Source of the DNA: Rostrohypoxylon terebratum
Lineage: Eukaryota; Ascomycota; Sordariomycetes; Xylariales; Hypoxylaceae
Length of the DNA stretch: 64,000 nucleotides
Reading direction: 5' to 3'
Assembly (NCBI GenBank): GCA_022497145.1
Contig: MU385856.1
Span: 620,001 to 684,000, forward strand
Shown: positions 24,892 through 35,831 of the stretch, in pieces
Layout: each line of letters starts with the position of its first letter
How positions within the stretch are numbered: the first letter of the stretch is position 1
Notes under the pieces: generated by a model
Told to the model about the DNA's origin: nothing
Seen by the model: only the letters and a program-made list of their open reading frames with translations
Database searches by the model: none
Program-made: the position numbers and the translations under genes

Positions 24892-26153
24892 TTAGAAAAC
24901 TCCGTGGCATACATCCCAACTGCCATTCATGTAGCGGGATTGATGTAATTCTGTGAGTCGCGCAACGGTGATGGAGTCGGTATCTTGGCTAGTCTTTACA
25001 AAGATAGTCTCATACGGGTGGACGCCGTCATGATTACCATATGCAGCGCCTTCGATTGAATCTGTGGCACAAATTTCCTGGAGGTCTTCGATTTCGGGGG
25101 AGGACGTTAGGGTATCAACCTTGTAACCTGAAGACTTGATCGCTCTTGTAACCTCAACTTCATGATGAATGAGCTGTTTCATCTGGCGAACGTGATCTCC
25201 TGTAGCAACTACTTGGTTATGATTTTGGTCTGGCATATCCGGCACTGATGAGCTCTTGGGTGGACCTAGCAAGAGTCCCATGCCAACCGTGTCTGTAGCC
25301 CAGACCATTGACTCAATGCGAAATTTAGGCAAGCAATTCGCCTTCATACCAACAAGCTAGAAACACTGTGTCAATGAAGTGTGACCTCCAATTTTCAGGA
25401 AAATTCACCTTAACATTCTCGGTGATCCGGTTCAGGAACACACCACTCCAACAGCCTCGGCTCCAGAACGGCATGAAAGGCCCCCGGACCGCAGAACTGA
25501 GCATGATAAACTGATCATAATTCTTCCATAGATCATCCTTTCGGAGGACTCCACCGTGCGCAATCAGATCTGAACATACCGACGATTGTGGGATTACTTG
25601 AATGTTATCCCTGCTCGGGATTAAATCGGCAACGTCTGTTGGTCCATTGAGAATGAAAATGAAATCAGCATCGCCATCTAATATAAGCATAGTTAGTGGT
25701 TGCTAGGTTCACGAATTGGACCTTGTTCATTTTCCTGCAGTGAATGGTCATAATTCCTCCGTATCGTAAGACACATGGATCGGCATGGATACTATAATAA
25801 TCACTTACGTAACCCGTTGTCAAGAAAGAAGACCAAATTTACTCGAGCAGTCGGAGATTCGGTGTACACATAGGTGAAGAGCAACCTGGTAGGTTCGTTA
25901 AGGCTGATATTACCGTGATTGGTTGGCGTAGGTGTGGGAAGGCCTGGGGGATAGATTTCTGTTGCGATAGGTATTGTCTTGGTGTGTGCCTGTCGATATG
26001 AGCCTACCGCGTATGTCTTCGTATGTCTTGAGATTTGAAACATACAGCATCAACACGGGTTTTCTCGTATGAGAATTTCACGAAGCCATATAGGCCGGTG
26101 AAAAATATAAATATTATGGTGATCAAGGTAGGGGTGACGGCTTCTTTCGCCAT
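24892..26153 (-). CDS. Type II membrane, glycosyltransferase-like fungal protein
   Basis: Exons are 26153-26046, 25989-25809, 25677-25409 and 25356-24892 (340 residues). The third junction restores NGLHGDADFIFILNGP and the fourth ENVKLVGMKANC. A single hydrophobic segment at residues 9-27 behind a short N-terminus predicts a type II (Golgi/ER) membrane protein with a lumenal domain. The pattern NYDQFIMLSSAVRGPFMPFW, followed by the CW and WATDTVGMGLLL stretches and the ending HPYETIFVKT, is one I recognise from an uncharacterised fungal/algal family resembling glycosyltransferases that make surface polysaccharides. The donor and acceptor sugars are unknown. No clear DxD motif can be assigned; the DGDAD stretch at the exon junction is a weak candidate. 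The gene model is strong, the function tentative. Confidence 0.7.
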
Positions 26154-27818
26154 ATTAGCTGCCTGTATTCTCTTGTTATAATATAGGAGGGGATGTAACT
26201 GTTAAGGAGCTACTCAAATGATGGAGCACCACATCAGCTCAGACGAAGAGAAGTACACAAGTCTTGATGGGATCAGAAATGGTACAATTCAGAGAAGGGT
26301 ATCGAGTTTGTAGAGTAAAAGATTCAAGGTTGGTATGGTTGTATGATGATCTTGGCTGTTGAGAAAAGGATAAGAGTGACAAGAGCAATCGGAGCAGATT
26401 GTGGGCCATGACTTATAAGACCATCGTGGAAGTAAAGGTGGAACGAGTATTGCAGGCCGAGCTTTCTGTTCCTGGCTCACTTCAACTTTAATCAAATAAT
26501 TCATCCATTCAAGTGACGGTGGAGCGGATCTGGTGGAGAGATCTTGAAACACAGCCGACAGCTGGCACTTGACTCGGAAGTCCGAAGTCTCTAGGGCAGC
26601 ATCCACCAATGTCGGCACGCGGATCCGGGTCCGGATCCGATGTGTGGCCCCGCAACGTCTACCGCAGCGTTGAACGAATGCCTGCTGGGAATTTTCTGAC
26701 ACTTCACGATTTTAGATGTTGAGATGTGTTGCATTCTTAAGAAATGTCATTGTAAATCGAAGTTCCAAAGGACAGTAGGTGGAGAAGAACACAAATGGTA
26801 AGGTTAGATAGGACCTAGGACCTAGGTCCTAGGTACATAGAAGGCACCAGGTATAAAGGCAGGCAGGTACGATCCAGACATGAGCTGATTTAATGGTTTT
26901 AACAAGTAAATAGCTCAAGTTCAATAGAAACAAAGTTTCCTCTAAGGCGATATTAAAAAAGAAGGAAGGAAGCTCATCCCATTTTGAACTGGAAGAGAAA
27001 TCTAATCATCGTGCTGTCCAAACACAAGTGAATCCATATGAAATTATGCTGTAGCTAAACGCGTTCTGATTGGACTATATTTCGAGGTCCCTGCCGTTTG
27101 AGGTCTATTGTTAATTGTTAATCTGCTCGATCTTTTAAGGGGAGATCTTAGACATACATTACCTGTCAGGTACCTGCAGTACCGTACAAAACTAAATTAA
27201 CCATCACCATCGTATTATACAGATGAAACAAAGACAACCAAATTGGCATAGGTACTAGGTACGAAGTAATGTTGGTAGATTTTCCAAGTTCAACTTTTGG
27301 AAGTTGCACGGTTTTCGGCACTAACTGGCACTCGGACCATCCCTGTTCAATGCTCACCCAGCCAATCAATCGTCCCTGTTCAGTACCTAGTACGCTACAG
27401 TTAGTGAGAGCTTATCCAGCTTTAGGTGCTGGTGGTGGGTACCCTTCTATTCTTTCAGCATCATTTCAGCCTCATCCGCAAAATAATCAAACCTCGCACT
27501 TTCTTGAGACTTGTCACTGACAAGTGTACCGCGACTTCTCTTACCATACTCTTCATTTTGTGCGTGCTACTTTTGAACCGCACTCTTCAACAGGTTTTCA
27601 AACTTCGTTTTCTTTCTTTATCATGACTTCAGCTGGAGATGATCTTTAACATCTCCGATCAGACCTATCTTTGACCTTGACGCGCATCGCGCTTCACGTC
27701 CATCTACTCTGTTCCTCCCCATTCATTAACAACATCGCCGAACTTGTGCGGTCACATTAATTCGCTTTAACATCATCAACTCAATCCATCGCATTCTTCC
27801 TCATTACACGCTTTCACC
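26154..27818. other. Divergent intergenic region, glycosyltransferase-like gene / CTR9
   Basis: About 1.67 kb with no gene. At 26815-26835 three overlapping CCTAGG palindromes occur. The 27480-27818 part is C/T-rich and looks like the CTR9 promoter and leader. Confidence 0.5.
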
Positions 27819-30800
27819 ATGTCCGCCACGCGAAATGGCCATGCGAATGGCGGCGATTCGATCCCTGTGCCGATCAGCAAGCGATTCGCCGATATCCCCA
27901 GCGCCATCGACATTCCTGTCCAAGGCGATCAAGAAGATGAGGCAGTCGAAATCGACTTGGAGGATTTGATGGACGATCCGACTGAACTATGTACCCTCTT
28001 CGAGAATGAGCAGGCCGCACGCACTTATTGGATGACAGTGTCTCTTGCTTACGCGAAGCAGAAAAAGACTGTTCATGCCATTGAGATGCTCAACCGTGGC
28101 GGTAATGCCATGCAAGACAACAATCCAAAGGACAAACTCAGCTTAATTACATGTTTATGTTGGATGTATCTTGGGAAAGTCCGCGAAGCTCCTCGTGTTT
28201 TACCCGACAACGATATCCAAACTGAAGCTAAGACGAAGGATTATTACCTTCAATTAGCTACCTCCTCTCTCAACGACGCATCACGCATAAACCCGGCCTT
28301 TCCCCCGCTATTTCTGGCCCGCGGTGTACTGCAACTTCTTAAGGCGTCGCTGCAGACACCCTCCAAGAACCCTGGAGTAGTCGGCCGAGAGGGGGATAAG
28401 ACTGGTTCTGAAAAAGATAAAGCCGATCTCCTAAAGAGCGCCTTGAAGGCTTTTGACCAAGCGAGCAAGGTTTCTCAGGGCAAGAATATGTTGGCTTCAC
28501 TCGGAAGAGCGAGGGCGTTATTTGGTTTGGGCAACTACAAGGAATCCCTGGAGGTCTATCAGAGTGTTCTGAAGAAGATGCCTGACTTGGTCGACCCGGA
28601 TCCCCGAATTGGCATTGGATGCTGTCTGTGGCAACTCAGGTACAAGGACGATGCGAAGCAGGCCTGGGAGCGAAGTCTAGAAATCAACCCAGAGTCAAAG
28701 ATTGCCAACACCCTCCTGGGTCTATACTATTTGGACGCTAGCAGTCGGGTTCCTACGAACAGCCCTGAGTTTATTAGACTCTACAAGAAGGCCATGAACG
28801 AGTATACGCAGAAGTCTCTCAAGATCGACAAGAACCAACCGTTGACTTGCGCTACATTTGCCAGCTACTTTTTGTCGACGAAGAAGCTTGACTTTGTAAA
28901 CACACTCGCCAATAGGGCTATTCAGTTCACCGACGTCAATGCGATTGCAAGTGATGGCTGGTATCTTCTTGCTCGAAAAGAGCATTACAATGGCAATTAT
29001 GACATTGCTGCTGATTATTACCGCCGCGCCGACGAGGCCAGGGGTGGTCTCGATAGAGGTTATCTACCCGCTAAATTTGGTATCGCTCAGCTTTCTGTGC
29101 TGAACAATGACCTAGGCGAAGCAAAGCTCCGTCTAGAAAAAATCATTCAATCTGCCAACAAAAATGAACGGAACTACGAGGCCATGATTCTCTTGGGAAC
29201 TCTGTATGCCGAGGAAGTATTTGCCAATCAATACGCCACTCCCAAGGAGGACAAGTCTGCAGAGATGCGAAAGGCCATAGAATATTTGGAACACGCCCGC
29301 ACAGCTTGGAAAGACCCCAAGAAAAACCTGTCTCCAGATCCGGCTATCTTATTAAATCTGGCTCGCTTATACGAAGGCGATCACCCGGACAAGGCTCTCG
29401 AATGCCTTTTGCAGGTCGAACAACTTGAACTGGACCAAATCCCTGCCTCAGAGCACCCGGAAGATATTGACGACGAGTCGGCCCTGCGAACTGCACTCCG
29501 CAAGAACCTCCCCCCTCAGTTACTGAATAACATCGGTTGTTTCTACTCCCAAGCCGAGAAACATGAGTTAGCAGGCCAGATGTTTGAAGCCGCTTTAGAT
29601 TCGTGCATGCGGATCAGCGAAAAGGGCGAAGACAGTGACGCCGATTCTCTGGTTGATACTATTAGTTTCAATCTTGGAAGAAGCTACGAGTGGCAAGGCC
29701 TAACGGATAAAGCAGTCGATGTGTACGAGCAATTGTTAGCCCGCGACAGCAACTATATAGATGCTAAGGCTCGGTTAGCATACATCAAACTACACAAGAA
29801 CCCTAATAAAGAGGGACCAGATGCTGTTGCGCAGCTGCAACAAGAAAACTCGACTGATCTTGAAGTCCGTGCCTTGTATGGTTGGTATCTTGGCCGAGTC
29901 AGCTCTCGGAAAAAGTCAGGTAATGTCAACGAAGATCCAGAGTTGCGGCACTACAAACACACTCTCCAACATCACGACAAACATGACCGTTATGCTCTTA
30001 TCGGCATGGGCAATCTATACATGATGGCCGCTCGTGAGATGCGCCGAGATACCGACCAAGAGAAACAAAAGCGGTCGGCTGGATACACACGTGCCGTCGA
30101 ATTTTTCGATAAGGCGCTTCAACTAGATCCAAAGAACGCATATGCCGCCCAGGGAATTGCTATCGCACTCGTTGAGGATAAGAAGGATTACAAGGCAGCC
30201 CTTCCTATCTTCTTGAAGGTGCGTGAGACTATCAAAGATCCCAATGTTTATATCAACATTGGTCACATCTATGCGGAGCTGCGCCAATTCTCCAAAGCCA
30301 TCGAGAACTACGAGATTGCACTATCGAAAGATGGCAAACAAAACGATCCTGGTATCCTAGCGTGCCTTGGCCGGACGTGGCTAAACAAGGGTAGACATGA
30401 GCGAAGTTTAGACGCGTACAAGAATGCCCTACATTTTGCAAGAGAGGTAAGAAATAATGCGACGAAGTCCATAATGTTCGGAATTAACAAATCTTCCAGG
30501 CACTCCGAGTCTCTCCGGACCAAATCCACTTTAAGTTCAATGTCGCATTTGTTCAAGTCCAACTAGTCCAATACATAACGAGTATACCCGAGGCCCAACG
30601 CAACCTAGACCAGCTTGAGGAGGCTTCAGAAGGTCTTGAAGCAGCTCTTATTGCCTTAGACGAGATTGCGACACACCCACAACCTCCGTACCCTAAGGCA
30701 GATCTCGAGCAACGTGCAAACATGGCACGGAACACACAACGCAAGCAGTTGGCACGTTCGATTGAAAAACAGAGAGAATATGAGGAGAAGAACAAAGAGA

Positions 30801-31528
30801 AACTGGCGGCTGCCCTAGAGCAACGGCAGGCCGAGCTAAAGCGTCGAGAGGAAGAACGCCGAAGGGCCCAAGAACAGGAGCTTGAGAGGCAGGAGAAAAT
30901 CCGAAAGGAGCGCGAGGAAATCGCAGCTCGTGACAGGGAATTGGCCGAACAGCGAGAGAGGGAAGAGAAAGAACGAAGGGAGGCTGATATGACTACGGAC
31001 AGTGAGACGGGCGCGAAAGTTAGCCGAAAAGGGAAGGCAAAGGCACGCGGCAAGGCTAAGCCGAAGGGTCGTTCGCGAAAGAAGCAGGACGCCGACGATG
31101 ATGACGACGAGTCCGAAGAAGAACGTCAACCTAAGAAGAAACGAAAGCTTGCTACGAAGAAAGAATCAAATACGAAGTACAAGTCCGCGGAGATTGTGGT
31201 GGATAGTTCCGATGATGATGACTTCCTTGACCGCGCTGACCAGGCCATCGAGAATCATCATTCGCCCGTGTCGGGTGCCGACGACGCATCAAGAACCGAC
31301 GACAATGAGAATCGAATGGATGTAGATAACACAGCTGTCCAAGACGATGACGAAGATGAGGAGGTAACTGCTACCCGCGCATCGACCAGAGCTGCTCGTC
31401 GCGGCAGGGTTCTCGACGACAGCGACGAGGACGACAATGAAGCAGACGAAGGATCAGGTGCTGATGACGGCGGGGCACCGGCGGCGGACACTAGTATGGC
31501 AGATGCTGCGGATGATGACGAAGAGTAA
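27819..31528 (+). CDS. CTR9: Ctr9, TPR subunit of the Paf1 complex
   Basis: Scaffold subunit of the RNA polymerase II-associated Paf1 complex, acting in transcription elongation and co-transcriptional histone modification in the nucleus. Exons are 27819-30446 and 30500-31528; a 53-base intron (GTAAGA ... CCAG) joins NALHFARE to ALRVSPDQIHFKFNVAF. The product is 1218 residues. The first 900 residues are a run of TPR-like helical repeats, for example LGRARALFGLGNYKESL, YINIGHIYAELRQFSKAI and LGRTWLNKGRHERSLDAY. The C-terminus is a long Glu/Arg/Lys coiled coil (about 960-1060), then an acidic/basic low-complexity tail with KKKRKL-type nuclear signals. The ATG at 27819 is the first in frame. Length and architecture fit Ctr9. 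Confidence 0.95.
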
Positions 31529-32077
31529 GGCGGTCGCTTCTTGTACAGCTAAAAAGAAAAGGGCGTATCTGGCGTCACTGAGAGGCTGAACTACTTCAGC
31601 AGTTGCTTTGCATAATAAAACGAGAATGAATCATTCATATTTCCTCGTCCTTGAGTTGTACTCAGTAGGAACTTGACAACATCGCAAGAGAATGCCCCAC
31701 TGAATGTGTTTCCATTAAATTCATTCAAATTTCCAACACAGTCTTGAAGGGATCGTCCTCCCCCATGATTTTAATGTGCCTTCTAGGAATCAATAGTCCT
31801 TTTGCATTGTAAAGTGACAAGCTGGAAATCTAGAACAACAACCCGAGTGAAGTATAAGATAACCAATAATATTGTCATCTAATATCCCGCCTGCCCGCAG
31901 GCCCTCGGGAGCTAGTCATGTGATCAGAGGATTACTTGCTGTCACGTGCTTTACATATTAGATAAGATCATGTGATCTGCAAATTAAAGGGTGGCTGGAT
32001 TTATTACTTGTGATACCAGATGAACATAAACATGTCGAATCTCTCGAGAATCTAATGAGATGAATTTCCCTTCAATA
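31529..32077. other. Convergent intergenic region CTR9 / AAA copy 2
   Basis: A 549-base AT-rich spacer between two converging genes. A direct repeat of CATGTGATC occurs at about 31917 and 31970, with CACGTG between them. No gene is seen. Confidence 0.5.
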
Positions 32078-32082
32078 TCAAA

Positions 32083-32114
<32 letters not shown>

Positions 32115-35100
32115 GAAGTTCCCTTTTCCGAATCGCTGAGAGCGGCTTCCTTGACGGGTGAATCGCTGTCGGAAGAGGACTTGTCCTTCTGTTTTGCTCT
32201 GGATGAACTTCCACCAGCGACGGACTTCCCCAATTTCTTCGAGAACGCCACATTTTTCTTACTTCCGTCCTTCCGAGATGAGCTCTGCTTGGTTGGCTTT
32301 TTCTGTACAATGAACTCTTCTTCCTCGGACGACTCGCTGAAATCGTCGTCTCGCAGCTGGTCAGCCCTCGCTATCTCGGCGTCGGGGAACCTGTGAACTG
32401 CTTTCATATATTTGTCGAAGTCCTGCGCGGTGTCTGCGATCGCTTCGAGGTTTTCTTTCGTCAGTTGGATCACTCGCCATCTGCTTTTCCCGGTAGCTAA
32501 GGCTTCTTCTTCTGTCATCTGTTTCTTCTTGATCTTGCGAGTGCGTTCGTATTGTCCCATCGCAATCGCTGTCTGGAACGCATTTCGGATCTGACGGCCG
32601 TTCCACGTCGCGTTCTTTTTGTGGTATTTATGGTAATGCTCTTCAGCGAACTCCATGAGCTCGTCGCGATCGAACTTGACGCTTATATCTCGGAATTCGT
32701 TGTCCTTCTCGATACGGTCAAGACACCCTCTCCATATCGCGAGCGTTGTTGGCAACTTCACCTTCGGATATCTTAGGGAGATGTGAATACGGCTTTTGAA
32801 AGCCTCATCAATGACACCGACTCTGTTCGTAGTCAAGAACAAGATTCCTGAGTAGTACTCAAGGGTTCGAAGAAAGACTAATCGATTTGTTAGCAATTCA
32901 TTCTCGGCGTAATGGGGCTGTGGGTTTGGCATACTCGAAACAAGCGAATTTCGCGTCGTGTCACTGAAGTCACGTCTCATAAGGAAGACGTCCGCCTCAT
33001 CCAACAGAAGCACGCAGCCCCATTTGTCAGCTCGGCTTGTATGCTTTTCTAATACCTGCTCGACTCTGTGTCCGAGGTCACCGCATGTAATGGAGTAGAG
33101 CGGCCTGCCAGTGTAAGCAGCAATCGTCTCGGCGGTGCTTGTTTTCCCCGTCCCAGGGGGTCCGTGAAGTAGAACTATCAAACCTAACCCTTTTCCGCGC
33201 ACGAGGTCGAGCTGATTCAGAGGCTTACCATCCTTCTTGATATTTTGATGTTCTTTGTGGGCATTTGACGAGTGACTATCGACAAGAGAAACTAGGAGTC
33301 GTCGGTATTTCGGCAAGATGACTAGGTCATCAAAACCGCTGTTGCGAGCTTCGACACCTTTGTCAATGTCTTCTACAAAATCGATCTCGAGTCGAACTAC
33401 CATACAATTAATAGGGAAACTCATATGTTGACATAGGGGAACGAACCCCATTTGCGGGTCCTGAATACGAATGCGATGACTTGATGACGCATCAGTCTAA
33501 GCTGTTCTGGATCCCGAGCAACCTCTTCCTTGGTTTTCGGTTGTGTCTTCAGTAAAAGGGAGGCCAGACAGATGTCACTATTCCGCTGGTCGACCTCATG
33601 ATCCAATGAAAACGTATCCATATCGCTGGGTGTTCCTTCTTCGACCTCCGTCTGATCTGGAACTGTCCTTTGGAGAACACCTAGCCTCGGCTCACTGTTG
33701 CTCTTTCTAAGATAGTATTCCTCGAAGTCCACGAATACATCACCTTGGAGTTTTTCCCGCCTAACGCGACTCCTGGAGTCGTAAGTGAACCCGTCGTATC
33801 TCTTATGATCGTAACATTGCGAGCATTTCAAACCGCGTGCCTCGAGTCTCTGCACTATATTGTCCTTGCCTGGCACAAAACGTAGTGGGAGCACAGGAAG
33901 ATCGGTCAACTTTCTCTTACCAATATACCATTGGATTCGCTTGTATCCATCAATTGCCCCGAGGCGTGTGCTATCCATGCCGATGCTGAAGCAATCGATT
34001 GTCAGCGAGGTCCAGGTGCCTATGCCGATAGCAGCGCCTCGAGGATACGTATTCCAATCATCTTCCGAGTCACTGAATTCTGGATCAAGGTCGCTCCCAC
34101 CATCACTTTCATCGCCCCAGTTGCGATAGCGCCATTTACGTTCGCGTCGCGCATCGGCAATCCTCTTCGTATTTTCCGCCTCGTATATCGTCTGGTTCCT
34201 CAACCGCGGCTGGCCGCCCGTCACTGCGTAAGCTTGGTAGAGCTGCTCAAACCCAAATTCCTTGGCGTATATGATATCTCCAGGCTTAAATAACTGCCAC
34301 AGGTCACTGAAGGCTATGGTATCGAGCGAACCCTCTTCGATGCTGGCTCGAATCTTAAGGTGGTGGTCTAACTCGGTTTCGATGAAGTCATGCAGGGCTT
34401 GGAGATGTGAGATCCTCCAGCGAAGCCATGGTTCATCTTTATCTGATACATCACTGTTATTCAAATCATTGGAATCATCTGCCTCGTCGTCACTCGGCAC
34501 CGCTTTTGCAATTTGATTTTCGCTGGCTGAATCTGAGCTTGACACTGCAGTCTCTAGCTTTACCAACGCAGATTTCAATTCAGCTAGCCGAACTTTGATC
34601 TCTGGCCAAAATTGTATAAAAGCCTTTTTCATCAGCTAGTTGATCCACTACCTACGCTTGAGGCAGACTCGCCAAACGGGGAATATCCTTACCTTATAAG
34701 GAGGCTTCATGCTAAATCATAGATCTGATATTAGCAAAACTCGAGTCCATTTACGGGCTTCTCCAGGAACACCTACAAGATAGGCACAGCACTTGGCGAC
34801 ATGTTAGTAATCCTGATTAACTCAGTTTCCAAGAATGACGATGATATGACGATCCTCTGGGGTGGTTCGAAATCTTGGCGGGAGTCTGGATCAGTTGGCG
34901 AGGCTCCGGATAGCCGCCTTTCCAACGTTGGCACTTCGCGGTAATATGCTTTCAAAGCAACCGTGCGAGGGCTCTGTTTGACGGTCGTTCCGACCACCCA
35001 ATCTGACATGGGGTGCCGCTCGATTTTCCCCTGGTAAATCTCCTCATCCCTATTAGGTACCTAGTTCTTAGCACCATCCTTACGATATAACTTATATCCA

Positions 35101-35459
35101 CTCGGGTTCGGGTTTGCATACTTCTTTTTCGAATCACCCGGCTCGACATTTATCAACTCTTCCTTTGCTGCGATAAGATGCTTCTCGAGGATCTTGATCA
35201 TCTGTGCTATATCATTTCGGGGATGAGGACGGCTATCAGATGATGTACTAGCCGACGGAGTAGGCGCAGCATCGTGGGTGCCTTTTGGCAAGTTCTGTTC
35301 ATCCTCTGCCTTTTGAATGTCATCTTCCGAATCACCCTGGCTGTTTTCGTTCTTCGCTTCTACATTAGCAGAATTCGTGTCAAGAGTAACTTCATGTTGG
35401 ATTTGGGACTCGAGCGTCCCGGTGGCTTCTTTGATAGACGGAATTGATAGATCCGCCAT
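32078..35459 (-). CDS. Large AAA+ ATPase with DUF7025 domain (copy 2), disputed first exon
   Basis: Exons as I read them: 35459-35122, 35049-34777, 34711-34693 (19 bases), 34635-33447, 33396-32935 and 32877-32078, giving 1026 residues in one frame. Junction checks: PPYK-LMKKAFIQFWPEI, FRTRKW-VRLEIDFVEDI and NSLVS-IFLRTLEYYSG. The first 115 residues are polar and acidic; the DUF7025 region follows (LWQLFKPGDIIYAKEFG, YDGFTYDSRSRVRREK, VFVDFEEYYLRK). The AAA module has Walker A GPPGTGKTS, Walker B VLLLDEADVFL, sensor GILFLTTNRVG and WNGRQIRNAFQTA. The C-terminus ends in a run of ten Asp. Between exons 1 and 2 an in-frame TAG (35063-35061) is avoided only by the proposed 72-base intron; otherwise the gene carries a nonsense codon there. 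Substrate unknown. Confidence 0.78.
32084..32113. repeat. ATC trinucleotide microsatellite, 10 copies
   Basis: Ten perfect ATC units (GAT on the coding strand) encode the poly-aspartate end of AAA copy 2. Length variation would change only the acidic tail. Confidence 0.95.
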
Positions 35460-35831
35460 TGTAGGATCGTGTAGGTACCTAGCTACCCCAGCAGGCAACT
35501 ACTTGAGCAAAATGCACATTTGAAATTGTTAGGATGTAAGGGAAAGCGCCAAAAATTCCTCATCTAGCAGCTAACCCCCTCATATATAGTCCTAGAATCA
35601 AATTGGGGGCCAAGGACAATGTACGTAGTATAGAATGTCTATATTAGCTGACATATGCATAAAATATGTAAGCAGGAGGATTAATTCGTGCATTCTTGCA
35701 GGGCGCTACCTAATGGTGGTTGTCGGTTCTACATAGCTAGTATTAGACCAGCCTCCGCCTCTAGCTGTTACCTACCTACCTACCTGCCTACCTAATTTGT
35801 CTTCATCCAACCCAGAAATCTCAACGATAAG
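35460..35831. promoter_or_regulatory. Divergent promoter region, AAA copy 2 / STAND-like gene
   Basis: A 372-base spacer separates the two start codons, so the two genes probably share regulatory DNA. It contains a CTAC tetranucleotide run near 35768-35792. No factor site can be named. Confidence 0.5.

Noticed and set aside
26289..26702. 137-codon frame upstream of the glycosyltransferase-like gene
   Set aside because: Starts with GTG, has no family resemblance and lies in the expected promoter or leader region.
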